From positions 1-64,000 of the forward strand of contig CALSRU010000015.1 of NCBI GenBank assembly GCA_943788835.1: DNA of 64,000 nt. Direction: 5' to 3'. The translations under genes were made by a program, and so were the position numbers. Under the pieces are notes generated by a model, which saw nothing but the letters and a program-made list of their open reading frames with translations, did not search any database and had not been told where the DNA came from. This DNA comes from an uncultured Pseudomonadales bacterium (GTDB taxonomy: Bacteria; Pseudomonadota; Gammaproteobacteria; Pseudomonadales; UBA7434). This document shows positions 15,665-24,604 of this stretch, one piece after another (within the stretch, counting starts at the first letter, position 1; every line of letters starts with the position of its first letter).

Positions 15665-17974
15665 ATGCCCTCACCGTTTTTACCGGCCGAGCATGGCCTG
15701 CGTTACGCGCGGCAACCCTTTATATTGGTCGCCAAAAAGCTAGTGCCTGTTGCAGCAGCTGTGCTTTACCTATGCAGACCAACTGTTGTGGCGGCAGCAC
15801 AGGCTATCAGTGCAATACCGGCATTTGAAGAGGTTGTAGTAGAAGCTCAAAAAAACTTAGATAGAGCTGAGCTGGGGCTTAGCACCATAGAGATTTCAGA
15901 AGACGAACTCGTCACCAAGTTGGGGGCTACGCTGGGCGAGACGCTGGCGAATGAACCGGGTGTGCACAACGCCTCCTATGGGCCTGGGGTGGGCCTGCCC
16001 GTTTTGCGGGGTCTATCAGGGGTGCGCGTGCGCCTAAGCGAAGACGGCATTGGTGCCTGGGATGCTTCATCAATAAGCCCAGATCATGCCACCGCCATAG
16101 AGCCGGTGTTAGCAAAAAAGATCCAAATAGTGAAAGGGGCGGCGACCGTTATTCACGGCAACAATGCGATTGGTGGCATTGTTGAGGTCACCCATGGCCG
16201 CATTGCCGAGGCGTTAACTGGCCAGTCCGTGTCATCAGTTTTTGAGGCCCGTAAGGAGCTAGAGAATGATCATGAGCGAGAATCTTATGTTGGTAAGGTA
16301 AACACAGAGTTAGGCAAATTTGTTTTTCAGCTTGATGGGTTTACCCGCCACTCAAACGATATGAGTATTCCCGGTGTTGCTATTGAAGAAGCAGCCATAG
16401 AACAAATTTTTGGTATTTCCAACTCTGACAATACCTTTGGTACCGTACTGAACAGCGATGCGAATTCGCATAGCGGATCAGCCGCGCTTAGCTTTGTCGA
16501 TGACAATTTTTTTATCGGCGGCGCCTCCACAAAAATTAACAGCGAATACGGCCTGCCACCCGGTGCACACACAGAACCTCCCGACTCTCCTGGTCACAGC
16601 CACAGCCATCCCGTGGGTGACAACATTGCTGCTCAGGCGCGCGTGCGTGTCGATCTAAACCAAGATCGGCATCTGTTTAAACTCGGTGGAGTGCTAGGCT
16701 TACCCCAGCTTGAATCCTATCAGGTAACCGTCGGTAAAATTGAGTACACGCACCGAGAATTCGAGCTCGACCCGCTAACGGACAGAGTAGTTGGCGGCAC
16801 TCGCTTTTATAACGATGTGCTAGAGGCAAAAGCGGAAATCAATCACAGCTTGTTAAGCTTCGCCAATAAACAAAACAGTGGCCGCTTTGGCATGCAGTGG
16901 ATTGATAGAGAGTTTATGGCGACAAGTGAGCGTATCTTTGGCGGCGAGGATTATGTCCCTGCCACCGAGCAGCAAACTTTTGGTTTTTTCATGTACGAGC
17001 AATTTCCGTTGTCGCGGGGTAGTGCAGAAATAGGTGCTCGTTACGAATGGCAACAAATCTCTCAACGCGAATTGACGGCGCCGCTGCTACCCAACAACAC
17101 GCAATTTTTTCATCAGCCAATAACCTACCAAACCTATACATTATCTTCTGCCTTCTCGTTCGATATAACAGACCAGCAAAGTGTCATTGTAAACGTTAAT
17201 TCAGCACAACGAGCACCAGAGATACAAGAGCTTCTTTCTTTGGGCCCACATTTGGCCACCAGAAGCTACGACATAGGGCTACTGCTAGCTGAAAGAAAAG
17301 CTGGAGAAAAGCCACCTCAACCAGAAACCTTAAATAGCGCAGAAATACGCTGGCAATGGCAAAGCAAAATCGGCGAGCTAAATAGCGCTCTTTTCTACAC
17401 CCAAGCCGACGATTTTATTTATCAGCAACGACAAGAACTCGATGGTTTGTTCGATATCGCAGCACAACAGTTTAGGCCCGAGTGCACGCGGCTTGAGCAG
17501 TGCATAGCTGTATTTAGATATACTCAAGACGAAGTGACATTCGCCGGTTACGAATGGCAATGGCTGTTGCCTGCTGCCGAACTGTATAGAGGCGATGTTC
17601 AAATTGAATTTTTTGGTGATTTTGTGCGTGGAAAAATAACCAATGGTGGCGACCTGCCTCGCATGCCACCTAGGCGAAGTGGTATTGACTTAAAATGGAG
17701 CAGCCCAAGCTTAAACGCTGGTCTGCGCTACACGCGCGTTGCTGCGCAAAACAATCCAGGTAGCGACGAAGCAGCAACTGACGGCTATGTTCAGCTAGAT
17801 GCAAATCTTTCCTACACCCATCATTTTTCAAACGCTGATCATCAGGATGTGATGCTCTTTTTACAAATGAAAAATCTACTCAACGAAGACATTCGCAAGT
17901 CAACCTCGTTTTTGCGCAACTTCACCCCTGAGCCCGGCAGAGAGATTTCGCTTGGTTTGAGGTACCAGTTGTAG
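15665..17974 (+). CDS. TonB-dependent outer-membrane receptor, ZnuD-like (zinc)
   Basis: A 769 aa outer-membrane receptor for TonB-driven import. A long N-terminal leader ends in an Ala-rich stretch near residue 45, then a TonB box-like EEVVVEAQ (55-62), a plug domain (LGATLGETLANEPGVHN; LPVLRGLSGVRVRL; IQIVKGAATVIHGNNAIGG) and a beta-barrel ending in LGLRYQL with terminal hydrophobic residue. A loop at about residues 299-316 is rich in His and Pro (HTEPPDSPGHSHSHP), as in the zinc receptor ZnuD. Together with zur and a candidate Zur operator upstream this makes zinc the most likely ligand; copper or heme cannot be excluded. It is in an operon with the beta-helix gene before it and paralog 3, 4 bp after it. 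Confidence 0.85.
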   Translation: MPSPFLPAEHGLRYARQPFILVAKKLVPVAAAVLYLCRPTVVAAAQAISAIPAFEEVVVEAQKNLDRAELGLSTIEISEDELVTKLGATLGETLANEPGVHNASYGPGVGLPVLRGLSGVRVRLSEDGIGAWDASSISPDHATAIEPVLAKKIQIVKGAATVIHGNNAIGGIVEVTHGRIAEALTGQSVSSVFEARKELENDHERESYVGKVNTELGKFVFQLDGFTRHSNDMSIPGVAIEEAAIEQIFGISNSDNTFGTVLNSDANSHSGSAALSFVDDNFFIGGASTKINSEYGLPPGAHTEPPDSPGHSHSHPVGDNIAAQARVRVDLNQDRHLFKLGGVLGLPQLESYQVTVGKIEYTHREFELDPLTDRVVGGTRFYNDVLEAKAEINHSLLSFANKQNSGRFGMQWIDREFMATSERIFGGEDYVPATEQQTFGFFMYEQFPLSRGSAEIGARYEWQQISQRELTAPLLPNNTQFFHQPITYQTYTLSSAFSFDITDQQSVIVNVNSAQRAPEIQELLSLGPHLATRSYDIGLLLAERKAGEKPPQPETLNSAEIRWQWQSKIGELNSALFYTQADDFIYQQRQELDGLFDIAAQQFRPECTRLEQCIAVFRYTQDEVTFAGYEWQWLLPAAELYRGDVQIEFFGDFVRGKITNGGDLPRMPPRRSGIDLKWSSPSLNAGLRYTRVAAQNNPGSDEAATDGYVQLDANLSYTHHFSNADHQDVMLFLQMKNLLNEDIRKSTSFLRNFTPEPGREISLGLRYQL

Positions 17975-17978
17975 TGTT

Positions 17979-18824
17979 ATGAAAAGTGATATGAAAAAAG
18001 TACTGCTCACATTACCGTTTTTTTTACTGATGCAACATCAAGTGGTCGGCGCTCAAATCATTAATACCTGTAATGATTTTGGGCATTTCGACCTGTTGAT
18101 CGATGTTGTGCCACCGGCCAGCGATGGCGCCTCGTTTGTTGTCGATTCGACAGGCGATTTCCCCGTAGAAGCCGGCACAGGTAACACCATTGTCCCAGCC
18201 GATCTGGGCGACTTCCCGGGAGGTATTCATAAAACTGATGACCCCGGCTGGCTCGTCGCAGCGGGAGATTTGGAAGACAACGAGATTCTTTGGTTCCGCG
18301 CTCTTGGGGCACTGCGCTACTGGGACAATGACACACAGGAGTGGTTGAACGCCCCGCCGGATGGTGAGCGAATCAGGTATTTTGGTGCGACTCCGCCTGC
18401 TGTTGTAATCAGCGGGACCCCGGAAGAGAAAGCATTTTATGCCGAGGGCACAATCTGGTCGTCTGAGGGTTTGAATGGTCCTATCGAAGCACCCATTGAG
18501 GCCTTTATTGGCGGCATTCACGCGCACCTTGATTTCTGTCTGGAAGCTAAAGATGGCGATTGTACGCAGCCGGGTTCCTCTGCCACAGGAACGCCCAGCA
18601 CAGGTGCCTATCTGATCGAGCTACAACTGTTCTCCAAAGCGGTATCAGACAATGGCCTACAGCAAAAGTATATTGATTCTAGCCCCGTCAGCGTCATATT
18701 GAATCACGGGCTTGTCGCCGACCAGTGCAGTGAGGCTATTGGTGCATTGGTATTTCCTGAAGCAGTTGTCGACGACTCTGCGCCGCTGCCAGCCGCTGGC
18801 ATCTTGATTATGACAGGGCCCTAG
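17979..18824 (+). CDS. Zur-locus secreted protein, paralog 3 (C-terminal anchor truncated)
   Basis: A 281 aa exported protein with a signal peptide (VLLTLPFFLLM, cleavage near VGA|Q). It shares TDDPGW, RYWDN and GGIHAHLDFCLE with paralogs 1 and 2 (His181 and His183 of the motif) and has additional His (GGIHKTDDPG) and Cys residues. It ends abruptly at APLPAAGILIMTGP, which is the beginning of a PEP-CTERM signal. The following bases in another frame read ALGSAAA and then Arg-rich sequence, so a frameshift near 18815 has probably removed the anchor. The product may be secreted rather than anchored. It starts 4 bp after the TonB receptor gene. Confidence 0.75.
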   Translation: MKSDMKKVLLTLPFFLLMQHQVVGAQIINTCNDFGHFDLLIDVVPPASDGASFVVDSTGDFPVEAGTGNTIVPADLGDFPGGIHKTDDPGWLVAAGDLEDNEILWFRALGALRYWDNDTQEWLNAPPDGERIRYFGATPPAVVISGTPEEKAFYAEGTIWSSEGLNGPIEAPIEAFIGGIHAHLDFCLEAKDGDCTQPGSSATGTPSTGAYLIELQLFSKAVSDNGLQQKYIDSSPVSVILNHGLVADQCSEAIGALVFPEAVVDDSAPLPAAGILIMTGP

Positions 18825-18939
18825 GCTCAGCCGCCGCCCAACGTCCCGCCGCGCCCTTCGCCGCGCTAAAAGCATGGGCGTGTTTTTCCCGCCTGCCGAT
18901 GAGCAGGACTAACGCGCCAAATGAACCGCATGCGCCAAA

Positions 18940-19248
18940 TTAAACAGCCGTTTGCTTCGCAGCTGCCTGCAGTTTTAAAAGCCAAGAACTGCTGTTCTGC
19001 TCAGCATCGTAGAACACCGCAGCTGTGAAAAAAACCATAAAAACCAGTGCCATATGCCCGACGAAACTTGCGCCAATGAAAATAACGCTGCCCAGATAGA
19101 GCCCGAGCGCCGTACACCACATCCAGGCCAGCACGGTCATGATCCAAAAGCGTGAAGCAGGATCGGGAATGTGTCGGAGGGGGTTGTAGTCTGCATCCAT
19201 GACCGTTTTGTACATTTCGTAACATCGCAGTAGGCTTTTAGCTATCAT
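18940..19248 (-). CDS. Small inner-membrane protein, unknown function
   Basis: A 102 aa protein with two hydrophobic segments (WIMTVLAWMWCTALGLYLG; GHMALVFMVFFTAAVFY) and a short charged N-terminus. AGGTGAG lies about 6 nt before the ATG at 19248, a strong ribosome binding site, which is the main reason to accept it. It stands alone after the zinc locus on the opposite strand. No family was recognised. Confidence 0.65.
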   Translation of the reverse strand: MIAKSLLRCYEMYKTVMDADYNPLRHIPDPASRFWIMTVLAWMWCTALGLYLGSVIFIGASFVGHMALVFMVFFTAAVFYDAEQNSSSWLLKLQAAAKQTAV

Positions 19249-19656
19249 CAGATCTCACCTCTTTTGTGGTTGTATAGGTCTTTACGTCCCTTGTGAACCG
19301 GCGGATCTCTGTAAACACAATAAAACACTAAATTTTTATCACAAACACCAGAAAAATCGTTAACCCATGGTAAGAGCTGCCCTTAAAATAATCGGCGCCC
19401 ACTTAACACCTTGACCCAAGCGCCTGGCAAACTTGGCAAAACACGGTAGCTGGCATGAGTATAGGTTTTGTCTGGTAGTGCCATTAAATGCGCGAATTTT
19501 GCATAGCACCAGCTTGCATAGCACGAGCTTGCATAGTACGAGCTTGCATGAACACGTTTGCAGCGTCCAATAGTCACCCTTTAAACTTATCGTTAGGATC
19601 TATTGCTTCACTGGCCACACTGTGTGGTTGCCTAAGGGTCCAAGAAACAAAATAAA
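19249..19656. other. Intergenic region with a 15-bp tandem repeat
   Basis: About 400 bp between two minus-strand genes. The only structure seen is the repeat AGCTTGCATAGCACG at 19511-19550. The minus ORF 19383-19577 is made of this repeat (ASSYYASSCYASWCYA) and was not called. Confidence 0.5.
19511..19550. repeat. 15-bp tandem repeat (2.7 copies plus a degenerate one)
   Basis: AGCTTGCATAGCACG (19511), AGCTTGCATAGTACG (19526) and AGCTTGCATG (19541), preceded by a degenerate unit TTTTGCATAGCACC. Confidence 0.85.
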
Positions 19657-20517
19657 TCAAGGCTTTTTAAACTTCAACGTCATCCGATCTGATTCGCCAA
19701 TAGTCTGCATCGCCTCTTTGTCTTCAGTCCTCAGTGAAGGCGGCAAGCGCCATACATAATCGTCTATTGTCGGCTGATCTTTCTGATTGGCATTAACTTC
19801 AGATGAGTCGATATACTCAAATCCTGCCGACTCAAACATATCAATGACTGCCGATGTTTTTAAATAACCATTTTGACCAGCGGCCCAATCATCATCAGCC
19901 TCCTCTGGCGCGCGATGCTGAACTACACCCACCATCCCACCCGGCTTCAACAGCTGATAAACATCGCTTAGCCCCCGGGTACGAGTACTCGCTTGATCCT
20001 CGAAGCGATTAAGGTTGTGCAGTGCACGAATCATTAATACAACGTCCACGGTGCCTTTTACTTCAGTAGGTATGCGACCAAGAGCAAAACCTTTAGCGAC
20101 TGGGGCCTGCTCACTCATAGCAGCCACTTTTTCATTAAACGTATTCATAGACGCGATGCGCTCAGCAATGACTGCCTGACTAAAAAAACCGAACATAACC
20201 CACATAGTGTCGTCGTAATTGACCCCATAGTAAGCCCCATCTGGGCCAACATAAGGCGCCGCAATTTCGGTATACCAGCCGGCTCCGGGCAACACTTCCG
20301 CCACGGTCATACCGGGCTTGAGACCAAAAAACTCTAACGTTTGTTGTGGGTTGCGTTGTCTATCACGAACCTTTTTCTCGTCGCTACGCGCATTAACAAT
20401 GGACGCTAAACGGGCAGCTGCAAGCTCATCACTCACACTGGCAGGCATGCTGTTGCAGGCCAACAAACCGACGAAAAAACCAGCCCCTATGCTTATTTTT
20501 AATAACCCTTTTATCAT
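19657..20517 (-). CDS. Exported lipoprotein with class I SAM-methyltransferase fold
   Basis: About 286 aa from the ATG at 20517 (the track extends to 20568). The N-terminus is a lipoprotein signal (ISIGAGFFVGLLAC), so the mature protein is tethered outside the cytoplasm. The body is a Rossmann methyltransferase-like domain: LEFFGLKPGMTVAEVLPG (motif I region), GPDGAYYGVNYD and LLKPGGMVGVVQH. Similar UbiE-like proteins with export signals are widespread in marine bacteria, but how they would get SAM outside the cytoplasm is unclear, and the function is unknown. GAGG lies about 12 nt before the chosen start. Confidence 0.75.
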   Translation of the reverse strand: MIKGLLKISIGAGFFVGLLACNSMPASVSDELAAARLASIVNARSDEKKVRDRQRNPQQTLEFFGLKPGMTVAEVLPGAGWYTEIAAPYVGPDGAYYGVNYDDTMWVMFGFFSQAVIAERIASMNTFNEKVAAMSEQAPVAKGFALGRIPTEVKGTVDVVLMIRALHNLNRFEDQASTRTRGLSDVYQLLKPGGMVGVVQHRAPEEADDDWAAGQNGYLKTSAVIDMFESAGFEYIDSSEVNANQKDQPTIDDYVWRLPPSLRTEDKEAMQTIGESDRMTLKFKKP

Positions 20518-20702
20518 CTCTATGCTGCCTCGTTTATGAATAAATGGCCCACTGTGGGCAGGTATCATTCAACTCATTTGCGATTGGATTTATTGCAACA
20601 ATTGCTTACTGCATTGATTCTGCAATCTGCGCGTTGAGGTTTCAATATTTGGCGGCTCTAAATCCCTATACCTAACGACAAAATGGCCTGCCACATCGCC
20701 CG

Positions 20703-20933
20703 CTAAAGCAGCGGCTTGATTTTCTCTAGTGCCTTGCGCATTGCTTTACTAGATGACTCAGCTACAACTTGAGACAATTCGTAATCACCGCCCTTTTCAG
20801 CTTTGGTCATTATAAATACGGTATCACTACCCTCTAGCATTACCTTAGCAGCACCGCCTGACTGTAAAACTCGCTCTAACGCTTCTTGTGTATCCGGCTC
20901 TACAGGAATTACCGTGCCTTTGACCCCTTTCAT
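20703..20933 (-). CDS. Small cytoplasmic protein, unknown function
   Basis: A 76 aa acidic/basic soluble protein without membrane segments. AAGGTGAG lies 5 nt upstream of the ATG, supporting expression. It has a beta-rich N-terminal half and an Ala/Lys-rich C-terminal helix (SSSKAMRKALEKIKP). No family recognised. It reads the same way as the methyltransferase lipoprotein 186 bp downstream, but no operon is evident. Confidence 0.65.
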   Translation of the reverse strand: MKGVKGTVIPVEPDTQEALERVLQSGGAAKVMLEGSDTVFIMTKAEKGGDYELSQVVAESSSKAMRKALEKIKPLL

Positions 20934-21091
20934 TCTCTCACCTTAAATGAACAACGCCTTAACCGCAGCATCAATAACGCATCAAAAAGCGGCTCAATCG
21001 CACGCAATGGAATTGTGAATGATAATTAATCTGCGCTGCGAATATCTTGACTAAAAAATTTGCAATGTGCCCGCCGTTTAATCCTTCGCAA

Positions 21092-21130
21092 CACACCTGC
21101 CCAGCACACCTACCCAACACACCTACCCAA
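21092..21130. repeat. 13-bp tandem repeat, three copies
   Basis: CACACCTGCCCAG (21092), CACACCTACCCAA (21105), CACACCTACCCAA (21118), then CACAG. It lies about 75 bp upstream of the MAPEG gene. The ORFs through it are repeat-driven and were not called. Confidence 0.85.
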
Positions 21131-21204
21131 CACAGAAAAACTGCTTTATATTGTCCTAGCGCAGTATCTCAAACACCACACTCTAACTATAAAGGAAATC
21201 GACT

Positions 21205-21582
21205 ATGCCAACCTCAATCTCTGCTCTAATCGTAGCCACCCTTGGATTAGCCCTCGTACAAATTTGGCTACTGCCCATGTTACTCAACCTTAAAAACACT
21301 GCCTACCTTTTGTCGAGCCGTGACGGGGCAGTCGCCACAAGCGTAATGTATGACCGAGTAGACCGAGCCGCAAAAAACCTTCAAGAAAGCCTACCGGCCT
21401 TTTTAGCCTTGTGCCTTGTGGCGCTTTATTCCAATACAGATGTTTTAGCTGCCGGAAGCTTGTGGTTAGGCTTTCGTATCCTCTACGTACCGCTGTATAT
21501 GTCAGCCCTGCCCTATTTGCGGTCATTGGTTTGGATAGCATCTATCGCTTGTATGATCTGGATGGCATTGCAAATAGTATAA
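21205..21582 (+). CDS. MAPEG family membrane protein
   Basis: A 125 aa four-helix inner-membrane protein of the MAPEG family (membrane-associated proteins in eicosanoid and glutathione metabolism). The family signature is visible: RAAKNLQESLPAFLALCLVAL and GFRILYVPLYMSALPYLRSL, with Arg and Asn positions that in eukaryotic members bind glutathione. Bacterial members are thought to act as glutathione transferases or peroxidases on lipophilic substrates; this one has no known substrate. AAAGGAAA is about 8 nt before the ATG. An intrinsic terminator follows. Confidence 0.85.
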   Translation: MPTSISALIVATLGLALVQIWLLPMLLNLKNTAYLLSSRDGAVATSVMYDRVDRAAKNLQESLPAFLALCLVALYSNTDVLAAGSLWLGFRILYVPLYMSALPYLRSLVWIASIACMIWMALQIV

Positions 21583-21610
21583 CTAGGTGGGTCTCAGCAA
21601 ATTAACTACC

Positions 21611-21634
21611 AAGCCCTCAACCGAGGGCTTTTTT
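21611..21634 (+). terminator. Intrinsic terminator after the MAPEG gene
   Basis: AAGCCCTC pairs perfectly with GAGGGCTT around AACC and is followed by a run of T residues (21629-21634). Confidence 0.85.
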
Positions 21635-21673
21635 ACATAGGGGCAGCGTAGGCTTTGCCGACGAGGATCATCG

Positions 21674-21979
21674 ATGAAAATGACCGTATCAAAATTAGCC
21701 AAGTTTTTCGTCGTAGAAAAACTCATATACCACTCGGTTGATTTAAGCCTGTACATCGTTTCGGCTGTTGTTGAAGGTGACGAGTATTACCTCACTGATG
21801 ATAAAGGCGCTTTTCTCAAAGCGCATACGCTTCTTGAGCTGCAAAAGGTATTAAAGGATGTATCGGCGCAAAAAACCGTGCTGCTGCACACCAGCCCCTA
21901 CGACGAAATGATTGGCGGGCCAGTTAAGACCCACTCTAATGCACTGGAAGTGCCGCTTGCCGACAATCAGCTGTATTAA
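21674..21979 (+). CDS. DUF6482-like small protein
   Basis: A 101 aa soluble protein. The pattern of an SVDLSLYIVSAVVEG strand, a DDKG turn and a LLELQKVLKD helix resembles the short DUF6482 family found in marine gammaproteobacteria. Its function is unknown. GAGGATC precedes the ATG. It is followed by a terminator that also serves the convergent lipoprotein gene. Confidence 0.6.
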   Translation: MKMTVSKLAKFFVVEKLIYHSVDLSLYIVSAVVEGDEYYLTDDKGAFLKAHTLLELQKVLKDVSAQKTVLLHTSPYDEMIGGPVKTHSNALEVPLADNQLY

Positions 21980-22046
21980 CCCGCCCGGCACAACACAACA
22001 GCTCTGTACAAGCCTCGATTCAAAGTAACAGAGATAAGATTTGGGC

Positions 22047-22080
22047 AAAAAAAAACGGCACCGCTTGGGTACCGTTTTTT
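22047..22080. terminator. Bidirectional intrinsic terminator
   Basis: ACGGCACC pairs with GGTACCGT (one mismatch) around GCTTG, flanked by an A-run on the left and a T-run on the right, between convergent genes. Confidence 0.75.
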
Positions 22081-22095
22081 AACAAACTTCACCAA

Positions 22096-22758
22096 TTATT
22101 CAGTGGCGGCCGCTGTTGGTGGATAACCGTGTAGTGTCTTTTCAACAATTTCGGCAATCTTTGCATCACGCTCTTGAGCGGCCATTGTTTTTTTGTTGAT
22201 TGTGCTCTCTGCGGTGCCGCGCCAAATAAGCTTGCCGCTTTCCGCGTTGACAATATCAATCACAAAGGTGCCGACCTTATGGTAGACCAACTCCTGCTGA
22301 GTACCGGTTTTTACTACCGGATAGCTAGTGCTGTAATACCTGTAAGGCGAACCATAGCTGCCACGGTAATTATAAAAATTTCCATAGCCCCAAGCATTGT
22401 AGTCGGTACCGTAAGTATTGTAGGTTTTCACTTCTAGGTCTTCGCCAACGGTTACAGTGTAGTTCACATAAAAATCAGCATCGGCTTCAGCCGTTTTAGT
22501 AAAGCCCTTACTCAATAGTTGCGCATCAATATCATCACGAATACGCTGATCAACCAAATCACTAGCTAGATACTTTTGGGTGGCGTGGTTATGTTCGTTA
22601 GGCTCATGCCAGCTATACGTTTTGTAGCCGGCAAAATCCTCAGCTGTATTAAAGTCGTCTTGGTAGGTAATTTGATTGGCGCAGCCAGCTAATGCGAGCA
22701 ACAAACTCAGTAACAAACCGCGGCGAATAAGCACAAAAAACTGGAAAGAATTTAGCAT
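22096..22758 (-). CDS. DUF4136 lipoprotein
   Basis: About 220 aa from the ATG at 22758 (the track starts at 22788). The leader ends in LLLALAGC, a clear lipobox, so it is an envelope lipoprotein. The body fits DUF4136: YQDDFNTAEDFAGYKTYSWHEP at the start, DFYVNYTVTV in the middle, a Tyr/Gly-rich loop (NYRGSYGSPYRYYST), and a C-terminal IVNAESGKLIWRGTAEST block. Members are common in bacterial envelopes; the function is unknown. Confidence 0.85.
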   Translation of the reverse strand: MLNSFQFFVLIRRGLLLSLLLALAGCANQITYQDDFNTAEDFAGYKTYSWHEPNEHNHATQKYLASDLVDQRIRDDIDAQLLSKGFTKTAEADADFYVNYTVTVGEDLEVKTYNTYGTDYNAWGYGNFYNYRGSYGSPYRYYSTSYPVVKTGTQQELVYHKVGTFVIDIVNAESGKLIWRGTAESTINKKTMAAQERDAKIAEIVEKTLHGYPPTAAATE

Positions 22759-22788
22759 AGTAAAATAACCTTTGTTAATCGAGACCAT

Positions 22789-23242
22789 TCATTATCGAAT
22801 ACATGAGCGAACTATTAGCTCCGTTAGGGCCGCTATGTAATACGCAAAGCCTACCACATTGACGTCGTAAACTTCATGCCCGGCTTTAGGTATTACTGGT
22901 TCGCTCAGGCAGGCCCCCATCAAGCTGCTTTAGGTGGCGTAGTAGCACCGAACTCATCGGCTGTTGGCGCCTAACTGATGGCTTTATTGCTCCGCTCACT
23001 ATACTCTTCGCACTTAGACCTTTTATACATTAACGTTACCCTACCCTGGCTAGCTATCCCAACAAACGTTTATTTCGGGCGCATTGTCCGACATGCCCAG
23101 CTAAATGCTTGAAATTACTTTCTGTTACTGAAAAGATTGGCGGCTGGAAAAATAATGCATTGCATGCGCTTTCCGCAAAGTTACAAACTGTTACAAAACC
23201 TAAATTTCGCCCTATCTTGCAAAGTTAGAGCTAACCAGAAGA
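22789..23242. other. Intergenic region, no gene seen
   Basis: A 450-bp region between divergent genes. It contains two close copies of GTTACAAA near 23180-23198 upstream of the glycosidase-like gene. No ORF or RNA was recognised. Confidence 0.5.
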
Positions 23243-24382
23243 ATGTTGTTCATGTTTAAACTACCCAAAATCGCCCACTGGGCTTTTATAGGCGCACTAA
23301 GCGTCCTCACAGCCTGCGCAAATATCGATGACGGCACAGGCAGAAATGCCAGCGCCAGTGTTTCGGCTTCGGCGATGCCTAAGGCTTCCGACACCCCGCT
23401 TTTGCAAGAACAAGAAAATGAGGTGACAGTACAGGGACGCCAAATTCTTGTAGGTGGCTCGCAGTACATCATCAAGGGTATTTGCTACCACCCAGTACCT
23501 CAGGGCAGCGACCAACGTGATTTCGCTACGCTGACCCAAGACTTAGCCATTATGAAAGAGGCTGGCGTTAACACAATTCGGGTATATGCTCCAATTGAAG
23601 AGAAAGCAGTACTAGACGAAATAGAAGCGGCCGGACTGAAGGTTATAATCGGTTTTGGTTACAACCAGGATGGCGATTACGATATTTTATCGGGTACTTT
23701 CATCGACTATGTCGAGCGATATAAAAATCACAGTGCCATACTATTGTGGGAGCTTGGCAACGAGTACAACTACCATCCAGAGTGGTTCGAAGGCGACCTG
23801 AGGAACTGGTACAACGCATTAAACGAAGCGGCCCAAATGATTCACGAAGTTGATCCAGCGCACCTAGTTTCAACCGCCCATGGCGAGCTGCCCGACTCAC
23901 TTGCACTTTCACTTAGCCCCAATGTTGACATATGGGGGCTCAATGTTTACCGCTGGGATCAACCGGGCACCATCGCCGCTGAGTGGGCCGCGATAAGCGA
24001 TAAACCTCTTTTTCTTTCCGAGGCTGGTGCAGATAGCTACATGGCAGTCAGCAAAGATCAATACAGCATAGGCGACAACCAACAGGCACAAGCTGATGCA
24101 ACCGAAAACATTTTGGATGAAGTTTTTGATAACGCCGACATTATTTCGGGCGTTGCCCTTTTTGCCTTTGTCGATGAATTTTGGAAAGCCGGAGACAAAG
24201 ATGTTCAGGATATTGGTACTGAGCGGCCTTTTAGCAGCGGTGTACCTTACGACGGCACAGCCAACGAGGAATATTGGGGCTTGCTAGAAATCGACAGAAC
24301 AAGGAAGCAAGCGTTTAACGTCGTCAAAGAAAAGTTCTTGAACGTGCCTCAGCGCGCCATTTCAGCCAATATCGCCTACTAA
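23243..24382 (+). CDS. Glycoside-hydrolase-like lipoprotein (GH2/GH5-type TIM barrel)
   Basis: A 379 aa envelope lipoprotein: the signal ends in GALSVLTAC. A Ser/Ala-rich linker leads into a clan-A TIM-barrel glycosidase domain. The fold markers are IKGICYHPVP, MKEAGVNTIRVYAP, LLWELGNEYNYHPEW with the likely acid/base Glu174, and PLFLSEAGADSY with the likely nucleophile Glu260. It is usually labelled GH2 TIM-barrel but lacks GH2's N-terminal domains. The substrate may be a beta-glucan, by resemblance to beta-1,3-glucan transferases; not certain. It stands alone, without a sugar operon. Confidence 0.75.
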   Translation: MLFMFKLPKIAHWAFIGALSVLTACANIDDGTGRNASASVSASAMPKASDTPLLQEQENEVTVQGRQILVGGSQYIIKGICYHPVPQGSDQRDFATLTQDLAIMKEAGVNTIRVYAPIEEKAVLDEIEAAGLKVIIGFGYNQDGDYDILSGTFIDYVERYKNHSAILLWELGNEYNYHPEWFEGDLRNWYNALNEAAQMIHEVDPAHLVSTAHGELPDSLALSLSPNVDIWGLNVYRWDQPGTIAAEWAAISDKPLFLSEAGADSYMAVSKDQYSIGDNQQAQADATENILDEVFDNADIISGVALFAFVDEFWKAGDKDVQDIGTERPFSSGVPYDGTANEEYWGLLEIDRTRKQAFNVVKEKFLNVPQRAISANIAY

Positions 24383-24604
24383 GCCGACTTTCGACTGATT
24401 GCCACTTTATTGCTGCGCCGTAACCAACACGCAGCACTGCCCCGCTATTCTTGGCTAGCTCTTCAAATTAGCCTTACCCCTTGCGGCAGTATTCCTACTC
24501 TTTGATAGCCCTATTCGCTACTCAACCGCGGCGACACTGCAACAAGTTTTAAGCTATCATTGGTCGTCCGGTTATTACCCACCATCAAGATAGGCGCCCA
24601 ATCC

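Noticed and set aside
18024-18527. Minus-strand 167-aa ORF antisense to paralog 3
   Set aside because: The sense strand has signal peptide, shared motifs and operon spacing; the antisense protein has no features.
19383-19577. 64-aa minus-strand ORF
   Set aside because: Built from the 15-bp tandem repeat (YASSCYASWCYA); no start signal.
21047-21293. Plus-strand ORFs before the MAPEG gene
   Set aside because: They read through the 13-bp repeat and overlap the MAPEG start in other frames.
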